Assembly (NCBI GenBank): GCA_028709385.1
Contig: JAQVXD010000007.1
Location: 1 to 64,000, forward strand
Reading direction: 5' to 3'
DNA from: Fermentimonas sp.
Lineage (GTDB): Bacteria; Bacteroidota; Bacteroidia; Bacteroidales; Dysgonomonadaceae
DNA length: 64,000 nt
Shown here: piece after piece, positions 1 to 7,383 of the stretch
Layout of the letters: the number at the start of each line of letters is the position of its first letter
How positions within the stretch are numbered: the first letter of the stretch is position 1
Notes under the pieces: model-generated
Databases searched by the model: none
What the model saw: the letters and a program-made list of their open reading frames with translations, nothing else
Told to the model about the DNA's origin: nothing
Translations under genes and position numbers: made by a program

Positions 1-920
1 TTTGCTCTATCCTGAGGCTTGTACCCTGCCACTACATTTCGGATACCCATATTTTCAAAAAAATACTTTTCTCCTCTTTCAAATAATCTCTTGCCAACAA
101 TATCATACCTGCCAATGCGATGTACTGCGAAGGCCTCGGTAAGCGAGTCAGCATATTCAGAAACCTGATTAGGAGATATATTTACTTTCTGATTCTTTAA
201 AAAATCACTAATACTTTTCGATGAAAAAAGACTCCCGACATTATTTGCCAAAAAACGAATCAGCTGTTCAAGGAATGCAGTGTTTCTAATATTTTTTCTA
301 GCAACCACATCTTTAAGTACTATTGTGGAGTATACACTACTAATATACTCCATTACCACCGCTTCATTTAAAGGTAAATGTATTAAATATGGCAAACCAC
401 CAAAGTGAGTGTATTTTTCCAATGATTCATCATCATTAGGTAAACTGTGGAAATTGAGAAATTCCATATATGAGAGACTGTATATTCTGAACTCAACATA
501 TCGTCCACCAAGTTCATTAGCCAAGTCACCTGAAAACATTTCAGAATTACTGCCGGTTATATAAATATCATTATTGTCATCAAGTGCAAGTGACCTAATT
601 GCCTTTTTAAAGTCCTCAATTTCCTGAATTTCATCAATGAATATGTAATTCCTACTGTCACTAAGTAACCTTTCAGCTATATAATCATAAAGGTCCTTAT
701 ACGATATTATGGAATCAAATTTTATATCTTCTTTATTGATATAAATAATGTTGGCACCTTTTTCTTCTTTTCGTATCAAGTCGATAATTTGATAAAGAAT
801 AAAACTTTTACCAACACGCCTGTGCCCAACCATCACCTTAATTATAGGAGTTCGGATATATGGTTTAATCCGTTCAATATAGGTATCTCTATGGTGCAAT
901 ACTTTAGGTAGCTTTATCAT
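1..920 (-). CDS. ATP-binding protein of the AAA/DUF4143 type (3' end cut by window)
   Basis: I translated this by eye because it runs off the window edge and is missing from the ORF track. The start is an ATG at 918-920 and the frame stays open for 306 codons to base 1. A Walker A motif (GHRRVGKS, about residues 32-39) and a Walker B motif (YIFIDEIQ) are visible, followed by a sensor-like YITGSN segment. The later part resembles the DUF4143 C-terminal domain (KYFFENMGIRN). Proteins of this family are common in Bacteroidota; their cellular role is poorly known, and many copies sit alone, as here. It is a predicted cytoplasmic ATPase and the C-terminus is missing only because of the window boundary. 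Confidence 0.85.
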   Translation of the reverse strand, partial: MIKLPKVLHHRDTYIERIKPYIRTPIIKVMVGHRRVGKSFILYQIIDLIRKEEKGANIIYINKEDIKFDSIISYKDLYDYIAERLLSDSRNYIFIDEIQEIEDFKKAIRSLALDDNNDIYITGSNSEMFSGDLANELGGRYVEFRIYSLSYMEFLNFHSLPNDDESLEKYTHFGGLPYLIHLPLNEAVVMEYISSVYSTIVLKDVVARKNIRNTAFLEQLIRFLANNVGSLFSSKSISDFLKNQKVNISPNQVSEYADSLTEAFAVHRIGRYDIVGKRLFERGEKYFFENMGIRNVVAGYKPQDRA

Positions 921-1041
921 TTTATTGTAGTTATGATTATAATTCTACACAAATATACTAATTATTATAAGTATATCTATAATAATCTTATTTATTTAAT
1001 ATTATTACAAGTATGATTATAATACTATTAATTTTCAGATC

Positions 1042-1083
1042 AAAAAAGAGAGTGGAATCACATTCCGATTCACTCTCTTTTTT
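1042..1083 (-). terminator. Intrinsic terminator after the flavin reductase gene
   Basis: An inverted repeat of about 17 bp (AAGAGAGTG...CACTCTCTT with one bulged base) is followed by a T run on the minus strand. It lies downstream of the minus-strand reductase gene ending at 1138. The A/T tails on both sides could also let it act on the plus strand. Confidence 0.75.
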
Positions 1084-1137
1084 CCTTTCAACACAATAAT
1101 TTAACTTGTATTGTTTCCCTTAAAACATAAATAGAGT

Positions 1138-3093
1138 TTAGATTTTAATAGCAATGCGTGCAGCTTCGTATATTGCTTCTAAAGCAGAACGCGCTTTCTT
1201 TGCATCACCTATTGTATAAACTTCCTTGGCAAGTGATTCCTTGTCTTCAAAGTTTTCAACTGTTTTTGAGCCTACGGCAACAATTATATTATCGTAGCCC
1301 TCAAATTTAATTGGCTCATCGTTGCAATTTGCACATAAAACTCCATCTTCGTATTTTTCTGCTCTTGTGTTTACATGCATTTCTACTCCATAATTCTTGA
1401 ATCGTTTTAGCATTGAATCTCGAACAGTCATATATAAATCTTTTCCTATTGCATCAAATTGTTCTACAATGGCTACTTTTTCGCAGTAGTCAAGTGCAAA
1501 TTCAGCTGTTTCAGCACCAACCATGCCACCGCCGATAACAAGGGCACTCTTGCCTAACTGATGTTTGCCAAGCAACACATCATTGGCCTGATAAACATTC
1601 GGCTGATCAAAACCTGGAAGATTTGGAATGCATGGAACAGCACCTGTTGCGTCGATAAAGACATCAGCTCCAAATGCTTTAACATTTTCATTTGTTGCCT
1701 TTTTATTCCATTCAAATTTCACTCCATATTTATCACACATATAAAGATAGTGCTTGATAACACGATTAATGTCCTGTTTAAATGGCGGATAGGCAGCAAT
1801 CAGGAATTGCCCACCAGCTCTATTCCTTCCGTTTGCTTCGAAAACAGTGACATCATGACCTCTTTCAGCAGCAATTTGAGCTGCGTATAGCCCGCCAATA
1901 CCGGCACCGGCAATAAGCACCTTCTTGGGTGTTTCTGCCTTTTTATATTGAATATCTTTTCTATTATTAGAGAATGGATTGAAAATACAAGAAACACCCC
2001 AGTCGCCTTCCTGGAGGGTATCATGGTCGTTAAAAGACATACACCGTTGTGTGCAACCAATACATGGAACAATTTCTTCCGGTTTTCCTTCCATAAGTTT
2101 GTTAGGATAGAACGGATCTGCAATACTTGCACGTCCCAAACACAAATAATCACATTCGCCGCGTTCCAATAAATCTTCCATTAAATAAGGAGTTGACAGG
2201 CGTCCGGCCAAACCAACAGGTATATTTACATGTTTTTTTATCTTTCTTGCACCACGCCAGTTCCAACCTTCATCAAAATCTGATGGCGGCACAATGATAT
2301 CCCATGCGGCATAAGTACCGGCAGAGACATTAATAGAGTCGGCTCCTGACTTTTCCATCATTCTTGCAAAAGCTATGGATTCACTTTCGGGTAGACCGCC
2401 GATGCGTCCCTCGATAGTATCTACTCTTACGATTATCAAGAAATCTTCACCACATTCACTTCTGATACCTTTAACAATTTCACGGTGGAAAGTGGATCTG
2501 CCGTAAAAATCACCGCCATATTTATCGATTCGCTTATTTGATCTTGGGCTTAAAAATTGAAGTCCCATATACCCGTGAGCACAGTGAAACTCAATTCCGT
2601 CAAAACCTGCTTTTTTTACTCTTACAGCAGAGTCTATGTAACTTTTAACCATCTCGTCACATTCTTCAGTTGTCATTTCATGAAGAACTTCACGATAAAC
2701 AGGAGAAGGTACCACTGATGGAGAAAACGGTGTTTCACCAATCATTGCATTTACTGTTTCTCTGCCTGCGTGATGCAACTGAACAATAGCAACGGCTCCT
2801 CCATCTTTAATTCCTTTTGCTAATTTTTTTAGCCCCGGTAAATACTCATCATCATATAGTCTGGGTTGTCCCGGCATACCCATACCCCTATGATCAATTG
2901 CGGCAATTTCAGTGATAACCATTGAAAAGCCGCCCTCAGCCCGGTGTTGGTAGTAGTCAACAGCCAGTTGGCCGATAGTTCCGTCTTCTTCACACATAGC
3001 AGAATCCATCGCCGGCATAACCAGGCGATTTTTCAGTTTAGTTTTTCCAATGTTGAGTGGAGACAGAATGTTCTTAAATTGCTTTTTCATCAT
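1138..3093 (-). CDS. NADH:flavin oxidoreductase / 2,4-dienoyl-CoA reductase-like enzyme
   Basis: This 651-residue protein has the two-part layout of the FadH/enoate reductase group. The first ~350 residues form an Old Yellow Enzyme-type FMN barrel with the HCAHGY segment expected near the active site. Next comes a cysteine cluster (CIGCTQRC, then a fourth Cys about 20 residues on) that should bind a 4Fe-4S centre. The second half is an FAD/NAD(P) disulfide-reductase-like module with two dinucleotide motifs (AGAGIGGLYAA and VIGGGMVGAE). Family members reduce alpha,beta-unsaturated carbonyl or enoate substrates using NAD(P)H; the true substrate cannot be read from sequence. The ATG pair at the 5' end is a clear start. 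It appears monocistronic. Confidence 0.9.
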   Translation of the reverse strand: MMKKQFKNILSPLNIGKTKLKNRLVMPAMDSAMCEEDGTIGQLAVDYYQHRAEGGFSMVITEIAAIDHRGMGMPGQPRLYDDEYLPGLKKLAKGIKDGGAVAIVQLHHAGRETVNAMIGETPFSPSVVPSPVYREVLHEMTTEECDEMVKSYIDSAVRVKKAGFDGIEFHCAHGYMGLQFLSPRSNKRIDKYGGDFYGRSTFHREIVKGIRSECGEDFLIIVRVDTIEGRIGGLPESESIAFARMMEKSGADSINVSAGTYAAWDIIVPPSDFDEGWNWRGARKIKKHVNIPVGLAGRLSTPYLMEDLLERGECDYLCLGRASIADPFYPNKLMEGKPEEIVPCIGCTQRCMSFNDHDTLQEGDWGVSCIFNPFSNNRKDIQYKKAETPKKVLIAGAGIGGLYAAQIAAERGHDVTVFEANGRNRAGGQFLIAAYPPFKQDINRVIKHYLYMCDKYGVKFEWNKKATNENVKAFGADVFIDATGAVPCIPNLPGFDQPNVYQANDVLLGKHQLGKSALVIGGGMVGAETAEFALDYCEKVAIVEQFDAIGKDLYMTVRDSMLKRFKNYGVEMHVNTRAEKYEDGVLCANCNDEPIKFEGYDNIIVAVGSKTVENFEDKESLAKEVYTIGDAKKARSALEAIYEAARIAIKI

Positions 3094-3272
3094 GTAAACG
3101 TGTTAAAATTTGAATCTTATTTATTAATATGCTAAGTAGATATTTGATAGTCTATCTACGAATTTATTTTAAATCCTATTAGTATTAGAATCGATGTTCC
3201 AATAGTAAATTAAAAAATGCCACTAAATGTTATATTTGCTCTGCAAGATAATAATTTTAATGGAAATTTTAC

Positions 3273-3383
3273 TTCAATATTGAATTTATTGTTGATGCTT
3301 TCTACAAAAAAACCTGACAATTGAGCGTGTCAGAGTACTATCTTCGATTAGTAAAGAATTTGTCTAAGAAAGGGGAGTAGTTT
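3273..3383 (+). repeat. IS-end repeat, copy A (left of the IS3-family element)
   Basis: About 110 bases here are repeated with roughly 80% identity at 4529-4642. The last ~65 bases of both copies are also homologous to the untranslated end of the IS3 element downstream of its orfB, including the terminal inverted repeat (TTGTCTAAGAAAGGGG). Copies A and B therefore look like solo, diverged IS ends in the opposite orientation to the full element. No coding frame survives in this copy. Confidence 0.75.
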
Positions 3384-3425
3384 AAAATTAAACTACTCCC
3401 CTTTCTTAGACAAATTCTTTACTAA
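3348..3425. repeat. Perfect 36-bp inverted repeat with 6-base loop (head-to-head IS ends)
   Basis: Bases 3348-3383 are the exact reverse complement of 3390-3425, with AAAATT between them. The left arm is the end of repeat copy A and the right arm is the orfB-side end of the IS3-family element. Two copies of the same IS terminus therefore face each other. Confidence 0.9.
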
Positions 3426-3432
3426 CTTAAGT

Positions 3433-3472
3433 TAGTTCCTTGATTCGCCCAATTGGGCGAATCAAGGAACTA
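3433..3472 (-). repeat. 40-bp perfect palindrome at the stop codon of the transposase
   Basis: The sequence around CGCCCAATTGGGCG is self-complementary over 40 bases and begins at the TAG stop of the original orfB frame (3470-3472). It lacks a T run, so it is more likely a transcript-end or stability hairpin of the IS, or a structure protecting it from outside transcription, than a classic terminator. Confidence 0.7.
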
Positions 3473-4169
3473 CGCTGCCAAAAGATACATCTGCTCCGGT
3501 TTTTTATATTCCAGAGATTGATGCGGTCTTTCTGCATTATAAAATTTAATGTAATCCTTTATTTTGTGATATAACTCCAAACCATTTGTTGAAGGTTCAA
3601 GATATATTTTCTCATATTTTTATATTACGCCAAAACCTCTCTATAAATATATTGTCGATTGCATGACCTTTACCATCCATACTCAACTGTAAGCCTTCGT
3701 ATGAGGCTATAAATTCCGTGAAAACGGGACTTGTAAACTGACTCCCTTGATCAGTATTTATTATTTCTGGTGCACCATAACGATTTATGTCTGTTTCAAG
3801 GCATTCACGACACCATTCCGAGGTCATAGTGTTGGACAGTGACCACGACACTATATAACGGCTGTAAACATCAATAATAGCCACAAGATACATATGACCT
3901 ACATCAATGGGAGCGTAGGTTATATCCATTGCCCAAACCTGATTGGGACGGGTCACTTTTAAACCGCGCAGCAGATAAGGATAAATGGTATGACCATTGC
4001 CTTTATGCGGTTTGCTAGTATTTGGCCGAGGTCCCATGGCGTGCAGATCCATCTGTCGGTATAACCGGCGAATACACTTTGGATTTATTTCATGTCCAAG
4101 ACCTCGTAAATGAGCTGTCGTTCTTGGAACTCCGTAAAAAGGGGTCATTGTCTTGTCTACTTTTTTCAT
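3470..4169 (-). pseudogene. IS3-family transposase orfB, frameshifted and 5'-deleted
   Basis: The reading frame encodes the integrase core of an IS3-type DDE transposase. All three catalytic acidic residues are present: D in VWAMDITY, D in NTDQGSQF and E in NIFIERFWRN. The tracked ORF stops at 3612 immediately after that Glu. Skipping one A in a five-A run near 3620 restores the expected tail (YEKIYLEP... then YNAERPHQSLEYKKPEQ) to a stop at 3470-3472. The N-terminal part normally found in orfB is missing: the frame enters through SELMKKVDK almost directly from the end of orfA. So there is both a 5' deletion and a single-base insertion. Confidence 0.88.
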
Positions 4170-4183
4170 TAGTTCGGATTTGG

Positions 4184-4459
4184 CTATTTCCCCAATACTT
4201 TTTTTAAGAAGTCGTTCTCCTGTTGAAGTTGACCAACTTTCTTAAAAAGAGCATCTTTTTCTTTATCATCCTCAGTTTTTGATACTCCCTTTTCAAAAAC
4301 AGTACTGGCTCCGGATAAAAATTGACTCTTCCAGGTAGATATCTGACTCGGGTGAATATCGTACTTACGACCGATTTCCTGAACAGTCTCTCTTTCCTGT
4401 AATACTTCCAAGACAACTTTGGTCTTGAATCCTGAACTGTGAGTTTTTCTTTTCTTCAT
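4184..4459 (-). CDS. IS3-family transposase OrfA (HTH protein)
   Basis: This 91-residue protein is a typical OrfA of IS3/IS150 elements. It has an N-terminal helix-turn-helix (about residues 10-45, with the DIHPSQISTWKSQFL segment) and a C-terminal leucine-rich coiled coil ending in NDFLKKVLGK. In active elements it binds the IS ends and is joined to OrfB by programmed frameshifting. Here the downstream partner is damaged, so it is likely a relic that could at most act as a repressor. It is intact, with an ATG start inside the right end of the element. Confidence 0.88.
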   Translation of the reverse strand: MKKRKTHSSGFKTKVVLEVLQERETVQEIGRKYDIHPSQISTWKSQFLSGASTVFEKGVSKTEDDKEKDALFKKVGQLQQENDFLKKVLGK

Positions 4460-4528
4460 AACAACAAATTTAATTATTTAATTCTAATTATTATTGTTGT
4501 CTAAGATTTGGGGGTAATTATATATTGT

Positions 4529-4642
4529 TTCAATATTGAATTTATTGTTGATGCTTTCCACAAAAATAAACAAACATTTGAACGAGTCAGGGAACTAACT
4601 TTGATTAGTAAAGAATTTGTCTAAGAAAGGGGGAGTAGTTTA
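4529..4642 (+). repeat. IS-end repeat, copy B (right of the IS3-family element)
   Basis: This is the partner of copy A at 3273-3383 and lies just outside the right end of the IS. It shares the same opening (TTCAATATTGAATTTATTG) and ends with the IS terminus-like TTGTCTAAGAAAGGGGG. A short frame of about 31 codons stays open and stops within TTGTCTAA. That may be the tail of a lost coding sequence or chance. Confidence 0.7.
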
Positions 4643-4839
4643 TATGATTTCATATGTCATTTGATGTATGAACAAAATTGAGTGTTAATAATAGAGTTTA
4701 AACATACAACCTCTCAATATTACAGACTCTTTTATCTAACTTTAATTATATAATAATAATTTCTCCAGAATGCTTCCTTTCACCCTGGAATTACCAACTT
4801 ATTTAAGATAAAAAGTTAAAACTCCATTCCCATTATTTA
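4643..4839. other. AT-rich spacer with no recognised feature
   Basis: Together with the preceding repeat this makes up most of a gene-free stretch of nearly 400 bases. I see no ORF with coding character, no clear promoter and no hairpin with a T run. Confidence 0.6.
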
Positions 4840-5187
4840 CTATTTAGTTCTTGTAAAACTATATGTATCACTATAAGGGTCAGTAAGGGTCAAAATATTT
4901 CCATTAACTTGAAAGGTAAAAGTTTCTCCCTCAGAGGTCAGAGTACCCGTCTTTAAGGCTGAATTATATGTATAATTAAAAGCAATGGTAACAGAACTAA
5001 TAGTAAAAGTTGCTTGATTATCAGTTAAAACCTTAACAATAACAACATTGTTTTCAAAATAATCAGGCATTGTTCCAACCCATTCAGTACCTTTCAGTGA
5101 TTTTAATTCGTCAGTTTGCTTAGTTTCGTCTTTCTCGCATCCAACAAAAGTTAACGCAATTGCTAATACAATTAAAATGTTTTTCAT
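4840..5187 (-). CDS. Small predicted lipoprotein, function unknown
   Basis: This 115-residue protein starts with a short hydrophobic segment ending in a lipobox (LTFVGC, Cys at about residue 17). A charged linker follows (EKDETKQTDELK). The rest is rich in Thr, Val and aromatic residues, with alternating beta-strand character. It resembles the small beta-sandwich or lipocalin-like lipoproteins common in Bacteroidota, but I do not recognise the family. It is probably exported and anchored to a membrane. It lies alone between IS-derived repeats and a broken ORF, so its context gives no functional hint. Confidence 0.75.
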   Translation of the reverse strand: MKNILIVLAIALTFVGCEKDETKQTDELKSLKGTEWVGTMPDYFENNVVIVKVLTDNQATFTISSVTIAFNYTYNSALKTGTLTSEGETFTFQVNGNILTLTDPYSDTYSFTRTK

Positions 5188-5471
5188 ATGTTATTTTTTA
5201 GAAATTAGTTAGACATCAAATATATAACATAATTTTGACAATTATTTCATTATATAGAATAAATAGCACAGACACATGAACATTTCACATTTAAAGGAAT
5301 ATCTATTGATGGCACATTAAATTAATATGTTTCAAAAATTACCAAGTTGCAGTTGCAACTCTTAAATATCAGGATTTAGTAAATAGAATCAATGTTATTT
5401 TCCTATAAAGAGAAATAAGCTCCTCACTATTAGATAATTGTACGATAAAGAGCTATAAATGATTTATAATT

Positions 5472-5694
5472 CTAAATATTTTTCATAAGCGTTTTCAACT
5501 TATCTTTGATCTTCTCCTTTTCCCTACTCCCGGTGGTGCTTAATCTAAGCAAATTAATATTGTTCATGGCAAGCACCTTGGCTTTAATAGTGTCGCGTTC
5601 TCTTTTCAATAGACTTCATCCTATCAGAACTTTCACGAAACTCTCCTGTTTTGTTATCGAAAAGTAATATGATATTGGGTTTGAAGTTTGGCAT
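5472..5694 (-). pseudogene. Broken small ORF, unknown family
   Basis: On the minus strand an ATG at 5692-5694 opens a frame reading MPNFKPNIILLFDNKTGEF and on to about RMKSIEKR, then hits a stop. Shifting by one base at about 5615 opens a second frame (KRERDTIKAKVLAMNNINLL...) that runs to a stop at 5472-5474. Joined, they would make about 73-75 residues of plausible composition. I do not recognise a family. It looks like a small gene that lost its frame, or a fragment left by past rearrangement near the IS. It was too broken to appear in the ORF track. Confidence 0.4.
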
Positions 5695-5910
5695 TAAATA
5701 TATTTTCCCACTTTGTTTATTTTGAGTTACAACAAAAATAGTCAAAAAAGGTCAGGTTTTATATAAGAAGTTCAATAAACAAACTGTAACTTATATACCT
5801 CTCCCCATCTTAACTTTATCGTAACACCCCCACCCCAACAAATCCCCCACCAAAACCGTTATACATTTATTCCAAATAAATTAAAAAAATGTAAATAATC
5901 GGTTAACATT

Positions 5911-6879
5911 ATGATGAAAGCAGCTGTGTATGAAAAGTATGGACCGCCTGAAGTTGTCCGTGTGAAAGAGATACCTATACCTAAACCTAAAGGAAATGAG
6001 CTTCTGGTTAGAGTTTATGCTTCAACGGTTAACAGAACTGATTGCGGTTTTCGCAGTGCTGAGTATTTTATTTCGAGGTTTTTTAGCGGACTTTTCAAAC
6101 CAAAGTTTTCGGTGCTGGGATGTGAATTTGCGGGTGTTGTAGAGGAAACAGGACAGGAGGTTACTAAATTCAAAAAGGGTGACAGGGTTTTTGGTTTCAA
6201 CGACGAGACTTTCGGTGGTCATGCCGAATATCTGGTGATTGGTGAAAACAAGGCAGTGGCAACTATCCCCGACGGTTTATCTTTTGAGGATGCTGCTCCC
6301 ATAACCGAAGGATCGCATTATGCTCTTGAGAGCATCAGGGCTGCAAAAGTTAAAGCAGGCGATAAGGTTATGGTTTATGGTGCTACAGGTGCAATTGGCT
6401 CTGCTGCCGTGCAGATATTAAAGCATATGGGTACGCACGTTACTGCGGTAGTAAACACAAAGAATGTTGAACTGATAAAGTCCCTCGGTATAGATGTGGT
6501 TATTGATTATCAAACGGAGGATTTTACAAAAACTGAAGGTGGGTTTTCTTTCATCCTTGATGCTGTCGGGAAAAGTTCTTTTAAGGAGTGCAAACCACTG
6601 CTAACGGAAAAAGGTATTTATGTTTCAACTGAACTTGGCAAGAATTGTGAGAATATCTGGTTAGCTCTCACTACTCCGCTTTCGGGAGGCAAAAAGGTTG
6701 TTTTCGCAATCCCGGGTATCACTCAGGAAGATGTTTTGTTCCTTAAATCGCTTGTTGAATCGGGGGAATTTAAGCCGATTATTGAAAGGCATTACAACCT
6801 TGATGATATTGTTGAAGCTTACGAGTATGTGGAAACGGGACAAAAAACAGGGAATGTTATTATAAAAATAGTATCCTGA
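5911..6879 (+). CDS. NAD(P)H-dependent medium-chain reductase (quinone oxidoreductase-like)
   Basis: This 322-residue protein belongs to the medium-chain dehydrogenase/reductase superfamily. The N-terminal GroES-like domain begins MKAAVYEKYGPPEVV, typical of zinc-independent quinone or enone reductases. The nucleotide-binding motif is YGATGAIGSAAVQ at about residues 154-166. The cysteine and histidine pattern of the structural zinc site is absent, which supports the zinc-independent branch. It probably reduces quinones or reactive enones with NADPH in the cytoplasm; the substrate is unknown. Two ATGs stand in tandem at the start. It is flanked by genes on the opposite strand and seems monocistronic. 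Confidence 0.85.
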   Translation: MMKAAVYEKYGPPEVVRVKEIPIPKPKGNELLVRVYASTVNRTDCGFRSAEYFISRFFSGLFKPKFSVLGCEFAGVVEETGQEVTKFKKGDRVFGFNDETFGGHAEYLVIGENKAVATIPDGLSFEDAAPITEGSHYALESIRAAKVKAGDKVMVYGATGAIGSAAVQILKHMGTHVTAVVNTKNVELIKSLGIDVVIDYQTEDFTKTEGGFSFILDAVGKSSFKECKPLLTEKGIYVSTELGKNCENIWLALTTPLSGGKKVVFAIPGITQEDVLFLKSLVESGEFKPIIERHYNLDDIVEAYEYVETGQKTGNVIIKIVS

Positions 6880-7000
6880 ATTAAGTTGTACTTTGGCCAT
6901 ACCTGGTTCGTACCTGGTTCGTATCAACTCCGTTGTCTCCTCATATTTATATAAGCTATGTTAGGAGTTGGTATGGACTTGGTACAAGCATTGTACAGCC

Positions 7001-7037
7001 AAAAAAGGGTGCAACCCTAAAGCTGCACCCCTTCAAA
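7001..7037 (-). terminator. Intrinsic terminator ending the efflux operon
   Basis: GGGGTGCA and TGCACCC pair on the minus strand and are followed by TTTTTT. It lies just past the stop of the PG0541-like gene at 7062. It could also stop plus-strand transcription from the reductase gene ending at 6879. Confidence 0.75.
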
Positions 7038-7061
7038 ATTTATAATCAAATCAAAATTGAA

Positions 7062-7355
7062 TCAAATCATATCTTCAATATTCCAGACGAATGCCCGCAA
7101 TCCGAGGTTGGAAGATTCGTTGTCGAGATCTTTAAGATACTTCATCAAAATCGGTACTCTGTCATCCTCAACGATGGTAAGGATGGCATTGTTAACAGAT
7201 GGCCATGCATGCGACCCGTAATGGGGATAGCCATCTTTGCTGCCTCTGCCGTAAACCTCTTTCCAGGAAGTAAATCCTCGTATATTTAATGAACTCAGGT
7301 CGGTCACAATCTGATCATAATGCGCCTGGTCTAATAAAATCATTACTGCTTTCAT
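7062..7355 (-). CDS. PG0541-like small PII-type protein associated with an RND transporter
   Basis: This 97-residue cytoplasmic protein has no signal peptide and has the size and strand pattern of PII-like ferredoxin-fold proteins. It begins MKAVMILLDQAHYDQIVTDL and carries an exposed WKEVYGRGSKDGYPHYGSHAW loop. It matches my memory of the 'PG0541 transporter-associated' family of Bacteroidota, which sits beside RND pump genes. It starts about 30 bases after the pump gene stop and is followed by a terminator, so it is the last gene of the operon. A role as a sensor or regulator binding the pump is inference; PII relatives bind small ligands and gate membrane proteins. Confidence 0.75.
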   Translation of the reverse strand: MKAVMILLDQAHYDQIVTDLSSLNIRGFTSWKEVYGRGSKDGYPHYGSHAWPSVNNAILTIVEDDRVPILMKYLKDLDNESSNLGLRAFVWNIEDMI

Positions 7356-7383
7356 AATTCTCTTTTTTCTACTTTACTGCCTA

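Larger units (their letters stand above)
3393..4516 (-). mobile_element. Decayed IS3-family insertion sequence (IS150-like)
   Basis: Imperfect terminal inverted repeats are visible: ACTCCCCTTTCTTAGACAA at the left and, read inward from the right, ACCCCCAAATCTTAGACAA. Between them are orfA and orfB on the minus strand. The element is about 1.12 kb, shorter than usual for its group (about 1.3-1.5 kb). This fits an internal deletion, because the usual N-terminal part of orfB is absent. A one-base insertion in orfB breaks the frame late in the gene. The exact outer ends and any target duplication are uncertain because a homologous IS end abuts the left side. It is probably inactive. Confidence 0.85.

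Noticed and set aside
4022-4207. Plus-strand ORF inside the IS element
   Set aside because: It is a frame shadow opposite orfB and the orfA end.
6896-6990. Short repeats ACCTGGTTCGT and TACAA-GCA-TTGTA after the reductase gene
   Set aside because: Too short and few to support an attachment site or regulatory array.
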